Of a stretch of DNA of 64,000 bases, positions 17,951 to 26,501 are shown piece after piece. Position numbers and translations under genes: made by a program. Origin of the DNA: Ornithinibacillus salinisoli (GTDB lineage: Bacteria; Bacillota; Bacilli; Bacillales; Amphibacillaceae); the NCBI RefSeq assembly GCF_042682545.1, contig NZ_JBHUHQ010000002.1; one strand, given 5' to 3'. The notes beneath the pieces were generated by a model that saw only the letters and a list, made by a program, of their open reading frames with translations, searched no databases and was not told the DNA's origin. The number at the start of each line of letters is the position of its first letter. Position 1 is the first letter of the stretch.

Positions 17951-20266
17951 ATGTTTACCAATGATGAAATCAAAAGCCTTGGACTAAAACTTGCTAATGC
18001 TGAAAAAGAGCAAGAAGTCGATCGAGTTTTAGAAGAATATAATTTACTAGACGATAAACTTTGGAAGCCTTTTGGGGATAATGAGAACAATTTTTCCGTA
18101 ATTGGCGCACAGCAAAGTTCTCCCGAGGCAGCTTTAGTGGAGAAATTAATCAATAGTGTGGATGCTGTATTAATTAGGAAAGCACTAGAAAATGGAATTG
18201 ATCCAGAAGGCGATAAAGCACCCAATAATATTAAAAAAGCATTACACCATTTATTCGATATCCACGACGGAAAACTTAGCAACCTTTCAACACATAAACG
18301 TGCAACCCTATCTAATAATATTAAACTACTTGCCACTGGTCGAAAAACATCACCTAGCTACTCTATTGTAGACAAAGGTGAAGGGCAAACTCCGAATAAG
18401 TTACCTCAAACCATTCTTTCACTAAGTAAATCCAACAAACTTAGAATTCCATTTGTTCAAGGGAAATTTAATATGGGTGGTACCGGCGTGCTACAGTTCT
18501 GTGGCAATCAGAACTATCAACTTGTTATCTCGAAAAGATGCCCTTATATTCCAGACAACTTTAATCAATATAATGGCAAAGTAGATACCTCCAAAGACTA
18601 TTGGGGTGTAACTATCGTAAGAAGAAGCCAGCCGCAACATGGGGCGAAGAGTTCAATATATGAATACTTGGCTCCTAATGATTCTATCCTATGTTTTAAA
18701 AGTGATTCACTTGCCATTCATGGTGAATCATTAGAATGGGGTACATTCATCAAGCTATATGATTATAAGATTGGAAGTTTAAAAACAGTTGCAACGCTAA
18801 ACCTCTATTATGCATTATCCATCCTGATGCCTAGCGTGGCATTACCTATTCGAATTTTGGAAAAAAGGAACTATAGGGGTAACACTTTGGAAACAACCTT
18901 GTCTGGTTTAAATTTACGTTTACAAGAAGACAGAAGCAAGAACTTGGAGGAAGGTTTTCCATATGAAAGTGAGCTATCTGTCGATGGACATAAAGTCAAG
19001 TACTCTATCAATGTATTTAAAGAAGGAAAAGATGATAATTATCGAAATAAAAATGAAGGGGTTATTTTTGTCATAAATGGTCAAACACATGGTTTCCTAC
19101 CAAAAAGCATTTACAGCCGTAAAAATGTGGGGTTAGGTTATTTGGCCAATTCTATCTTAACCATCTTAGATTGTACCAACCTTCCCTTAAGAGCGAGAGA
19201 GGATTTATTTATGAACAGTCGAGATAAGTTGCGAAATGTCGAGTTGAAGAGAAGGCTAGAAGATATATTAGAAGATCTGTTTAAACAAGATACCCACTTA
19301 AAAAAGTTACAACAAGAACGAAGACAAAAAGCGCTTCATGACCAATTGAATAATTCCAAGCCTATGACAGATGTGCTCCAAAATATAATAAAAAGTAATC
19401 CAACACTAAAAGAACTTTTACTTGGAGGTGGAAATATTTCTAATCCGTTTGATCCAAGTGATAGCGAGAAACCAAATAAGCCTTTTATTGGAATTCGTTA
19501 TCCAACATATTTCACACTAGTGAAACCTTCTCAACACCCAAAAATTGTGGCCAAGAATAGAAAAGCCAGAATTAAATTTAAAACGGATGCAGAAGATAAT
19601 TACTTGGGGCGAAACGACGATCCAGGAATTTTAGATTTGACCTTAAACGGCAACAGTGTATTAGATTACTCACTAAATCAAAGTAACGGTACAGTAACTA
19701 TTAATATTAAACTACCACCGGCATGTAAGGTAGGAGATGTGCTAAATTATAAAGTTGAAGTAACAGATTCAGTTCAACAGAAGCCTTTTGTAGAAGAAAT
19801 TACCATACAAGTAGGAGTAAAATTCAAAAAATCCACAGGTGGAAATAGTACACCAAGGAATAGAAGCAAAACACTTGCTCCACCTCAAGTAAAAGAAATA
19901 ACAAAAAAAGAATGGGGGCAATACCACATGGATGGAAATGGCTCCCTTAGGGTGTTTGACAGTGGAGAAGGAACATATGACTTTTTCATTAATATAGATA
20001 ACGACCATTTATTTGCTGAACTTAGTAAACATAAAGATGCAGAAAAGATAGAAACCATCAAATCTCAATATAAATACGGAATAGCACTAGTTGGCCTAGC
20101 AACGATACAACATTATTTAAATAAAGAGCACGAAGAAGATAATACAGAGGAAGATCGAGATATTTCTGAGGTTGTGTATGAGCATACGAAAATACTATCC
20201 CCTATTTTTATACCAATGATATATTCCGTTAGTGGAATTGGTGTTGAGGCTACTGTTATTAGTTAA
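17951..20266 (+). CDS. Large GHKL-type ATPase
   Basis: The 771-residue product carries the Bergerat-fold ATP-binding motifs of Hsp90/MutL/MORC-like proteins: N box EKLINSVDA (E64, N68), SIVDKGEGQTP (D141, G143, G145) and GKFNMGGTGV (171-180). A transducer-like region follows. The section from about 525 to 640 looks like an immunoglobulin-like beta domain (ILDLTLNGNSVLDYSLN, GTVTINIKLPPACKVGD), and the C-terminus is mixed. Start at the second ATG, six bases after GGGGGG. Bacterial MORC-like GHKL proteins often lie beside restriction and defence genes; I infer the same here. Confidence 0.85.
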   Translation: MFTNDEIKSLGLKLANAEKEQEVDRVLEEYNLLDDKLWKPFGDNENNFSVIGAQQSSPEAALVEKLINSVDAVLIRKALENGIDPEGDKAPNNIKKALHHLFDIHDGKLSNLSTHKRATLSNNIKLLATGRKTSPSYSIVDKGEGQTPNKLPQTILSLSKSNKLRIPFVQGKFNMGGTGVLQFCGNQNYQLVISKRCPYIPDNFNQYNGKVDTSKDYWGVTIVRRSQPQHGAKSSIYEYLAPNDSILCFKSDSLAIHGESLEWGTFIKLYDYKIGSLKTVATLNLYYALSILMPSVALPIRILEKRNYRGNTLETTLSGLNLRLQEDRSKNLEEGFPYESELSVDGHKVKYSINVFKEGKDDNYRNKNEGVIFVINGQTHGFLPKSIYSRKNVGLGYLANSILTILDCTNLPLRAREDLFMNSRDKLRNVELKRRLEDILEDLFKQDTHLKKLQQERRQKALHDQLNNSKPMTDVLQNIIKSNPTLKELLLGGGNISNPFDPSDSEKPNKPFIGIRYPTYFTLVKPSQHPKIVAKNRKARIKFKTDAEDNYLGRNDDPGILDLTLNGNSVLDYSLNQSNGTVTINIKLPPACKVGDVLNYKVEVTDSVQQKPFVEEITIQVGVKFKKSTGGNSTPRNRSKTLAPPQVKEITKKEWGQYHMDGNGSLRVFDSGEGTYDFFINIDNDHLFAELSKHKDAEKIETIKSQYKYGIALVGLATIQHYLNKEHEEDNTEEDRDISEVVYEHTKILSPIFIPMIYSVSGIGVEATVIS

Positions 20267-20281
20267 TCTGTTAGGTCTACT

Positions 20282-20363
20282 CAGGTATTAGAAAGTATAC
20301 TAAAGCCAATCAGCATTTCTATGACAGCAAGTGTAACTATTGTCCTTAGTAAGCAAAAAGAAG
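20282..20363 (+). pseudogene. Decayed type I (Hol-Tox) toxin gene
   Basis: Relative to the intact toxin at 26394, this copy keeps the core (VLESILKPISISMTASVTIVL) and the AAAAAGAAGTAAC end. The start codon is gone, and small deletions put the Lys-Lys-Lys-stop end out of frame. The antisense RNA and its promoter downstream are preserved. Confidence 0.7.
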
Positions 20364-20489
20364 TAACCGCCCCCCTAGACCAGTGCGATAACTTCTTTTT
20401 GTTGATTTATTCACCAAACGGTCAACCGCTCTTTATGCGGCTGTAGTTGTAGGTACTGGGTAGTTACCGCTACTCGGTACCTTTTTCTT
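20352..20489 (-). ncRNA. Antisense antitoxin RNA (orphan copy)
   Basis: The predicted RNA starts near 20489 and ends at the terminator hairpin formed by AAAAAGAAGTTA and TAACTTCTTTTT-like arms over the toxin 3' end. It includes two stable hairpins: GGTACCGAGTAGCGGTAAC/CTACCCAGTACC and CCGC(ATAAAGA)GCGG. The same RNA occurs intact at 26490-26621. Position and structure resemble RatA-type antitoxins of type I systems. Confidence 0.65.
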
Positions 20490-20495
20490 ATTATT

Positions 20496-20524
20496 AGTAT
20501 AATTTTTATTAGATATACTGTCAA
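20496..20524 (-). promoter_or_regulatory. Promoter of the antisense RNA
   Basis: On the minus strand TTGACA (20519-20524) and TATACT (20496-20501) are separated by 17 bases, a near-consensus sigma-A promoter pointing into the antisense RNA. The same promoter occurs at 26628-26656. Confidence 0.8.
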
Positions 20525-20675
20525 TTACCATTAACAGATCATACCCTCTTTTGATTTTGCTTTTTCGATTAGTTAAGATAATTGTGATAATATAGTTATT
20601 ATGTAGCAGACACCCATTTAAGGGCTCTGTTAGCTCATTCTTATAAACTGATGCACGAACTATTGGAGGAAGACG

Positions 20676-21527
20676 ATGAAAAAGATCATTTTAACAACAG
20701 AGAGTGGAGCAGATTTACCAGAGGATTTAGCTGCAAAGCATGATGTTCAAGTTGTACCAATGCACATCATCATGGATGAAAAGGATTATCAGGATGGTTC
20801 ATTACCTGTACAAGAAATTTATGACTACTATGACCGCACAAAAAAGATTCCCTCTACAACGTCAACAAATTCACATGAATATCAAGAATTCTTCACAAAG
20901 ATTAACAAAGATTTTCCCGATTGTACAATTATTCATATTGGCTACACTTCAAAGGCCTCTTCATCCTTTCAACATGCAGTGATTGCATCAGAGGAATTTG
21001 ACAATCTTTTCCTCATTGACGCGTTGAATGTTACCGGTGGATTAACGGCTATCGTGATGTATGCGGTTAGTCTCTTAGAGCAAGAACCAACGATCGAACC
21101 TGGTCGATTGGTAGAAAAAATTAAAGCCGTCGTTCCTAAGTCAAAACTTGCTTTTGTTCCCGGTAGCCTAGAATTTTTAAGAGCTGGTGGCCGTGTAAGT
21201 AATGTTGCTTATCTTGGTGGTGCTTTGTTAAAAATAAAACCTCGAATTGAATTGATTGACGGACACCTTGTTTCCAATAAGAAATACCGCGGGAAAATGA
21301 GTATTGTTTCAGAAAAACTTATGCGAGACTATCTTAATCAATACAATATTGATCGAAAGCAACTTTATTTAATTTACTCGATTGGTCTTGACGATGGGAT
21401 TAAACGACGGGCAGAAGAAATTGCAAAGGAACATGGTTTTCAAAACATCCAGTGGATGCAAGCAGGCGCCATGATTTCAACCCATTCTGGCCCAGGAGGA
21501 TTTGGGATTGCAGGGCTAGAAGTATAG
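20676..21527 (+). CDS. DegV family fatty-acid-binding protein
   Basis: The 283-residue product is a DegV/EDD-fold protein with the typical start (KKIILTTESGADLPEDLAAKH) and motifs TSTNSHEYQEFF, IHIGYTSKASSSFQ, SLEFLRAGGRVSN and the C-terminal STHSGPGGFGIAG. DegV proteins bind a fatty acid, and in Firmicutes related FakB proteins present it to a fatty-acid kinase. Length is normal. GGAGGAAG precedes the ATG. It is monocistronic, ended by a hairpin shared with the toxin element. Confidence 0.93.
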   Translation: MKKIILTTESGADLPEDLAAKHDVQVVPMHIIMDEKDYQDGSLPVQEIYDYYDRTKKIPSTTSTNSHEYQEFFTKINKDFPDCTIIHIGYTSKASSSFQHAVIASEEFDNLFLIDALNVTGGLTAIVMYAVSLLEQEPTIEPGRLVEKIKAVVPKSKLAFVPGSLEFLRAGGRVSNVAYLGGALLKIKPRIELIDGHLVSNKKYRGKMSIVSEKLMRDYLNQYNIDRKQLYLIYSIGLDDGIKRRAEEIAKEHGFQNIQWMQAGAMISTHSGPGGFGIAGLEV

Positions 21528-21577
21528 GGACAGGTTCATTGTCCTGCTATTAAATTATGCCAACATCTACATAGTAC

Positions 21578-21622
21578 TATATAAAAAGAAGTAACCGCAC
21601 CAGCGACTACTTCTTTTTTTAG
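21578..21622 (+). terminator. Terminator of degV-like gene (toxin-element type)
   Basis: AAAAAGAAGTAACCG and CGACTACTTCTTTTTTT form the stem. The sequence is nearly identical to the terminator of the type I toxin element, suggesting that the terminator derives from it. Confidence 0.8.
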
Positions 21623-21640
21623 ACATTAAGTTCCTGATTT

Positions 21641-22894
21641 CTATGCGGATAAACCATAATCCTTTGGATCCAACTTTTCTAAATTGGGTATTCTCCTAAG
21701 CTCAGAACTTAGCAACCAGTAAACGCCTATTAATATATTAGCAATGCTACCGAAAAAGAAAACATATTCACTTCCAATGAAGTTTGCAGCTATCCCACCA
21801 AACAATGCCCCCAGAGGAAGAGCGATGGAAGCCATACTTGAAACGATGGTCACCACTCTACCCAATAATGCTTCTGACACAATCGCTTGGAGCATGGATT
21901 GAGTCATTACATTTATTCCACCTAAAGGAACCATAGCAAGTCCATAAAAAATGACAGAAACATAGCTATTTGTTGCTATAAAAGAAGCAAACCATGCACA
22001 GCCTGCAAATAAAGAACCGATAATCATGATCGTGCTAATGTTAAATCGATTAAATGTAGAAGCTAATAAGGAACCGACTAACATACCAACGGATAAAGCA
22101 GCCAAATAATATCCGTAAAACACCTCTCCGCCTCGGAAATCAGCGTAAACTGGAAGGATGGCATTGACTGCTCCAAAAAGAAAGTTTGCTCCAACTGCAG
22201 CGACCAGGAACTTTGGAATAAAGGAATTTTTCACGTAGACAATACCTTCTTTTAAGTCTTTGGTATAAGACTTTTTAGCAGTACTTATCGTATCTTTCAT
22301 CCCTTGTTGTGTGGAATCATTTTCCCGTTTGGGCAATGCCAAGAAATGAAAAAGAAGTCCAGCAAATAAAAAAGTAAATGCGTCGATTACAAAAACGTTA
22401 ATAACGCCTATATATGCAATAATCAATCCGGACAGTCCAAGAAAAATTAAATCGGTACCTTACGCAAAAGACATCAAGGAATTCCCCTTCACCAGCTCTT
22501 CTTTCTCTACTATTTTTGGAAGAGCAGTCTGTTGTGCCGGATAAGCGAATTGTTCGATGAATACCGCAATAGGCATGATGGTTAAAACAACCCAAACACT
22601 CAGTATATCCAAATAAAACGTAATTGGGATGATTAAAATCAATAATACTTGTATGAATTGTGAATAGACTAAAAGAATTTTTAATGGAAAATGGTCGACT
22701 AATGGCCCTATTAAAAAGTTAAGAGCCATAGGCGCCATTGTTAAGGCTCCAGCTATGCCCGTAAAGATTGGATTGCTAGTTAGCTCATAAACTAACCACA
22801 TAGCAGCAACCGCATATAAACTGTCACCTATATTGGTTATTAGCCTACCTGTAAACAACAACGAGAAATTTCTCTTGAATAGTAGTTGCACCAT
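21641..22894 (-). pseudogene. MFS transporter, frameshifted (possible MccC-like exporter)
   Basis: Two frames together make one MFS protein of about 415 residues. The first gives MVQLLFKRNFSLLFTGRLIT...VKGNSLMSFA and stops at 22460. The second continues QGTDLIFLGLSGLIIAYIGV...SSELRRIPNLEKLDPKDYG. The junction (GCGTAAGGTACC) lacks about two bases relative to an expected Tyr-Gln-Gly-Thr reading. The gene starts directly after the ThiF-M3 gene (one base between them), so it is the likely product exporter of that operon. It may be truly broken or a sequencing error. Confidence 0.8.
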
Positions 22895-22895
22895 T

Positions 22896-25433
22896 TTACG
22901 ACCCCATTTTAATAGAAGAATTTTCTTCGGTATATTCTTTTAACATTTCAATGAGTCGGTTGGTTACCCCTATGGAATGATGAATTATCTCCTGATTAAA
23001 AGACGTGCCAAACATGGAGTGACAGAATGAATCTAGCCTAGTAGATTTATTCGCTAATGCAGTCTTTATTTGATAATCGGTATAATCCTCCCCATGCTTC
23101 AAGGAATAATCATAAAGATACATCGCCAAAAGGAATGATACTGGCTCTTGAATATGGTCCTGATAATCAAATACAAATCCAGGATTTAAAAGCACATTTA
23201 AGTTTGCATGTTTTCGGTTAATAAAGTTTATATCTTTTAATAGTAAAGCTGGGCTTTCCTCTTGTATTTGTAAAAAGTCTTCTACGGATATTTTCCCATT
23301 TGATCTAATATGTTGGAGGGTTTGATTTTCTAATACATAGATGGAATAGGAGGATATAAGAGTCTTATTCATACGGTGAAGATACTCCATCGAGATACCC
23401 TTTTTTTGACCGTCCATTCCGGGGGCGTTCATTAAAGCGTGCAAAAAGCTAATTTCTTTATAATTTGCGATCGTTTCATTCACTAGTTTATAACTATCGT
23501 CAAAGAAACTATCATTATATGCCTTATTGAAATAGGAATGTCCGATCTCATGAGCAAGAGTGAATAAGGAATTGTAGCTCCCATTGAAGTCAATAATGAT
23601 TTTATTTTCTTTAACGGGGGGAAAATAAAAAGTACGATTTAAGTTTGAATGATTCTGCTTTACAGCACTTTTGTTTTCAAGCTCTCCAATATGTCTCATG
23701 AAAGGATAGTTACGGTCCTTGAATGCATTTCGTAATAGTTGGAAGCCTTTTTCTAGCTCTAAATCAGGAATTTCTTCCTTTTCTTCCTGAAAATACAAAA
23801 AGTCAACATGATTGGTTTGATTGTTAGGAAAAATAACTTCATAGATACGTTTTGTTAGACTCTCAAATTGTTCCTGATAGATCTTATTAAAAATATCTAA
23901 ATGATGATCGGAACACCCAAATACTTGTTCCATGTATTTAGTCGTATTCGCTAGTTCGATAAAAGGCTTTTTAGTTTCTTCAAAGTAATCTAAAATTACA
24001 TCAGCATATTCTTTGATTTCTGTAAAACATTTCTCTTGTAAAAGCTTCCTTTCTTGTTCATCGCTTATCTGGTTGATCCTACTAAAGATACTGTAAATAC
24101 CTTCTATTTGATCACCCAGCGATATGTTCATATGATTAATTAAGGACATGTATTTAACGTAATAGTCCTCAGATTGTTCAGTAGGTGAATCTTGCTCATC
24201 ATCAATCGAATTGATAAGCTGGGTAAAATCCTGATAGACCTTTTCCAACTGAAACGTTTCCAAAGCGTCTATATTGATCAGAAGAGTGAAAAATTGCTGT
24301 AAGGAAAGTAATTCTACCTCTAATCCTTGAGGAATTTTTCCTCCTACATTATCTATAACTTTTCTATATTCCGTTACCATTTGAGGTATTTCTTCCAATT
24401 TATAAATGGTGTTTAAATCCTTCGTAAATTCATCAACAACTAACTCTTCGATACAATCTAGCATTTGAAATTCCATTGTTTTAACGTTGAATGTATAAGC
24501 CTCTTTTCGTTTATGTGGCATGAACCCAGATTCACCTAATAGGATTCTTGTCCCCAAATAAGAACCTATTAAGCTTTGTAGCATCATGCCTCTGTTCTCC
24601 GTTATAAGAAAATCACGATCAAAACTAATGATACTATGATCTAAAAAGAAGTTTATGTTATCTTTATCTAAAATATAGGCAACCGTCATATCATAGGCAT
24701 AACCTAACACAATACATGTGATACCTAATTCAGAACTTTTGTTAATTAGATTTCGGTATAACTCACTAAAACTATCGTCAAAACAGGAATATATGTAATC
24801 TACTTTATGCTCTGTAAATGACTGTTCAAGATCTTGAATCTCTTCTACTTTTTTGTCGTATATCACGACTTCTGTATGTGGATTTGCTTCATAAATTTTA
24901 TTTTTCAACGCCACAACCTTTGAATTACCTGTGTCGTTACAATCATAGACAAACTGAGCTGGTATATTTTTAGCTTCTACATGATCTGAATCGTGTATGA
25001 TTATTTTTCCTACCCCCATCTTTGCACAAGTGTAAGCGATACTTGCACCAACTGTTCCTGCGCCGATAATGGAAATAGTAAGGCTAGATAATTTATCTAA
25101 AATAACATCTGTATTCCATCCATATGTACGAAAGAAATTTAAATTTCTTTTAAAAAATTCGGTATATCGTTCAGCTTTTTCCGATTCTTCTTCCAACAGG
25201 TTATTCTCTTTTAATACTTCCATAATTGATTCATATTCCTCGTCCGATACCCCATGCTTGTCCTTCCATGCTTGAATCTTGTTTTGACTGTTAGTTATGC
25301 TTAATGCTTCTAAAAGCTCCCAAAACAAAGAGAACTGATCAACAGAAATATCCTTTTGTTCTCCATCATAATACGTCACAAGTGATTGATCTGGGTACCC
25401 TCGAAAACTAAGGCTTGTTCTTAATCGATTCAT
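22896..25433 (-). CDS. ThiF/E1-like enzyme fused to M3-like metallopeptidase
   Basis: The 845-residue product has three parts. Residues ~1-90 form a small helical/winged region that could be the peptide clamp seen in MccB-like enzymes (inference). Residues ~117-310 are a ThiF/E1 nucleotide-binding domain: SIIGAGTVGAS, then IIIHDSDHVEAKNIPAQ and GNSKVVALKNKI, the adenylating-enzyme pattern. Residues ~430-845 resemble the oligoendopeptidase F (M3) fold, with zinc motif HEIGH (628-632) and third ligand in NETIANYKE (E653). GGAGGAGGGG precedes the ATG. It lies between a 23-codon Cys-rich peptide gene and an MFS exporter, which suggests adenylation, processing and export of a peptide. Confidence 0.85.
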   Translation of the reverse strand: MNRLRTSLSFRGYPDQSLVTYYDGEQKDISVDQFSLFWELLEALSITNSQNKIQAWKDKHGVSDEEYESIMEVLKENNLLEEESEKAERYTEFFKRNLNFFRTYGWNTDVILDKLSSLTISIIGAGTVGASIAYTCAKMGVGKIIIHDSDHVEAKNIPAQFVYDCNDTGNSKVVALKNKIYEANPHTEVVIYDKKVEEIQDLEQSFTEHKVDYIYSCFDDSFSELYRNLINKSSELGITCIVLGYAYDMTVAYILDKDNINFFLDHSIISFDRDFLITENRGMMLQSLIGSYLGTRILLGESGFMPHKRKEAYTFNVKTMEFQMLDCIEELVVDEFTKDLNTIYKLEEIPQMVTEYRKVIDNVGGKIPQGLEVELLSLQQFFTLLINIDALETFQLEKVYQDFTQLINSIDDEQDSPTEQSEDYYVKYMSLINHMNISLGDQIEGIYSIFSRINQISDEQERKLLQEKCFTEIKEYADVILDYFEETKKPFIELANTTKYMEQVFGCSDHHLDIFNKIYQEQFESLTKRIYEVIFPNNQTNHVDFLYFQEEKEEIPDLELEKGFQLLRNAFKDRNYPFMRHIGELENKSAVKQNHSNLNRTFYFPPVKENKIIIDFNGSYNSLFTLAHEIGHSYFNKAYNDSFFDDSYKLVNETIANYKEISFLHALMNAPGMDGQKKGISMEYLHRMNKTLISSYSIYVLENQTLQHIRSNGKISVEDFLQIQEESPALLLKDINFINRKHANLNVLLNPGFVFDYQDHIQEPVSFLLAMYLYDYSLKHGEDYTDYQIKTALANKSTRLDSFCHSMFGTSFNQEIIHHSIGVTNRLIEMLKEYTEENSSIKMGS

Positions 25434-25464
25434 GTTACCCCTCCTCCAATAATTTTTTAATGTA

Positions 25465-25502
25465 AAAATGAAGGGATATCCCTAGGGATATTCCTTCATT
25501 TT
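25465..25502 (-). terminator. Attenuator-like hairpin after precursor peptide
   Basis: AAAATGAAGGAATATCCC pairs almost perfectly with GGGATATCCCTTCATTTT (one mismatch) around CTAG-like centre, followed by TTTTTACA on the minus strand. It lies between the short peptide gene and the ThiF-M3 gene, the usual place for partial termination that gives excess precursor over enzyme. Confidence 0.75.
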
Positions 25503-25509
25503 GGAGTCA

Positions 25510-25581
25510 CTAACAAGTAAATACACATCCACAAACCGCCTTGTTCTGTGTACTTTTCTTGATTTTAATTTTGATATTCAC
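25510..25581 (-). CDS. 23-residue Cys-rich precursor-like peptide
   Basis: The ORF starts with GTG behind AAGGGAGGTG (spacer ATTACA) and encodes a basic N-terminus (MNIKIKIKKS), a short link (TQNKA) and a C-terminus VCGCVFTC followed by TAG. The very strong ribosome site, the following hairpin and the adjacent ThiF-like enzyme and exporter make it a good candidate RiPP precursor. Basic N-terminal leaders are also seen in some microcin C-type precursors. The three Cys could be modified. It is far too small for routine annotation. Confidence 0.7.
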   Translation of the reverse strand: MNIKIKIKKSTQNKAVCGCVFTC

Positions 25582-25854
25582 TGTAATCACCTCCCTTATG
25601 TATCTATGTGATTTCCGAGACGAATATTCAAGTTAATATGAAAATTAGTAAAAAAGCAGGAACTCTAGGCCCAATAGACTAGACTTGCTGGAACAGGTTC
25701 ATTGTTCCCATTGCGTGTTAAGACTATATCAAGACTAGGATAACTAGAAATGAAAATAGTTCTCTAAGAAACTAATATACTAATAAACTAATAAACTACC
25801 AATCATCAAGAAAAATCATTAGATGACTGGTAGTTTTGAACAGAGAATATTTAC
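25582..25854. other. Upstream region of the peptide gene
   Basis: The region upstream of the peptide gene is AT-rich. The promoter must lie between about 25600 and 25700 but no clear -35/-10 pair stands out. No ORF is seen. Short runs near 25770-25800 repeat TAATAAACTAATA. Confidence 0.35.
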
Positions 25855-25980
25855 TTATTGTGCTCTCTTTTGCACATTCCTAGCTGTTTCATTAATGATC
25901 TTCTTATCTTTTTTACCATACAGAAGAACGGAAGTGTCGTTACAATAGCAACACTTCTTACCGTGTGGTAAGTCCTCCCC
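25855..25980 (-). pseudogene. Small Cys-motif protein remnant
   Basis: The frame reads GEDLPHGKKCCYCNDTSVLLYGKKDKKI... and ends KRAQ before TAA. CCYC and the Lys-rich tail suggest one half of a zinc ribbon. AGGGGAGG lies upstream but no start codon is at the proper distance in this frame, so the start seems lost. Tentative. Confidence 0.3.
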
Positions 25981-26070
25981 TTACAAGTAAAGCAACTGCT
26001 CCAATCTATCAACTATTATTTCAATCAGTCCACTGTGAATTCAAATGTACATAACCATCGAGATCGTTAA

Positions 26071-26110
26071 AAATAAATAGAACAAGGGGCTCCCCTTGTT
26101 CCATTTATTT
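26071..26110 (-). terminator. Terminator of the decayed oxidoreductase
   Basis: AAATAAAT(A)GAACAAGGGG pairs with CCCCTTGTTC(C)ATTTATTT; the T-rich arm works on either strand. It follows the stop codon of the oxidoreductase remnant. Confidence 0.85.
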
Positions 26111-26369
26111 AATATTAATAACTATCTTCCCTCTCGCATGATGACTTTCACTTAAGTTATGAGCTTCCATTATTCCAACTTTCTGATAATGGAAATCGAT
26201 GTCCGATGGTAACTTTTAATTGATTTTGTTCTAACAGGTCGGCTAGTTTAGCTAGCTGTTCACCATTTGAATTTAACCAAATGAAACCCGCTTTAATATG
26301 TTTTTCTTTCGCTTTAACTTCGTCTTGTACAGAAACAATAGAAGCTAGGGTTCCCCCACGGTTGGCCAC
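26105..26369 (-). pseudogene. Zinc-type alcohol dehydrogenase / quinone oxidoreductase, 3' remnant
   Basis: The fragment encodes ANRGGTLASIVSVQDE...EKHIKAGFIWLNSNGEQL and KVTIGHRFPLSES, then after a frame change GIMEAHNLSESHHARGKIVINIK, the typical C-terminus of NADP-dependent MDR oxidoreductases. The N-terminal two thirds are missing. The remnant ends exactly where the toxin element begins, so insertion or recombination at that element may have removed the rest. Confidence 0.8.
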
Positions 26370-26386
26370 TTCCTGTGAAAGGAAGT
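26368..26386 (+). promoter_or_regulatory. Hairpin sequestering the toxin ribosome site
   Basis: ACTTCCT pairs perfectly with AGGAAGT around GTGAA. The right arm contains the AAGGAAG ribosome site of the toxin eight bases before its ATG, so the hairpin could hold translation low until it is opened. Confidence 0.55.
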
Positions 26387-26393
26387 TGTAAGG

Positions 26394-26501
26394 ATGACGA
26401 CTTACGAAGCATTAAGTTTACTAGTTCAATTTAGCATCTCCATGACAGCAGGATTAACACTTTTTGTAACTATTGTCGTCCTTCTAAATAAAAAGAAGTA
26501 A
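26394..26501 (+). CDS. Type I toxin, putative holin-like (Hol-Tox) peptide
   Basis: The 35-codon ORF starts MTTYEALSLLVQFSISMTAG, continues as a single membrane helix (LTLFVTIVVLL) and ends NKKK. This is the pattern of the short membrane-acting TxpA/Hol-Tox toxins. Its last codons lie in a hairpin that terminates both the toxin mRNA and an antisense RNA from the other strand. Expression is expected to be blocked by that RNA and by the upstream hairpin over the ribosome site. It appears to be the only intact copy in the window. Confidence 0.85.
   Translation: MTTYEALSLLVQFSISMTAGLTLFVTIVVLLNKKK

Noticed and set aside
10079..20266. Prophage or integrative element with att sites
   Set aside because: No integrase, transposase, terminase or matching direct-repeat boundary is visible around the island.
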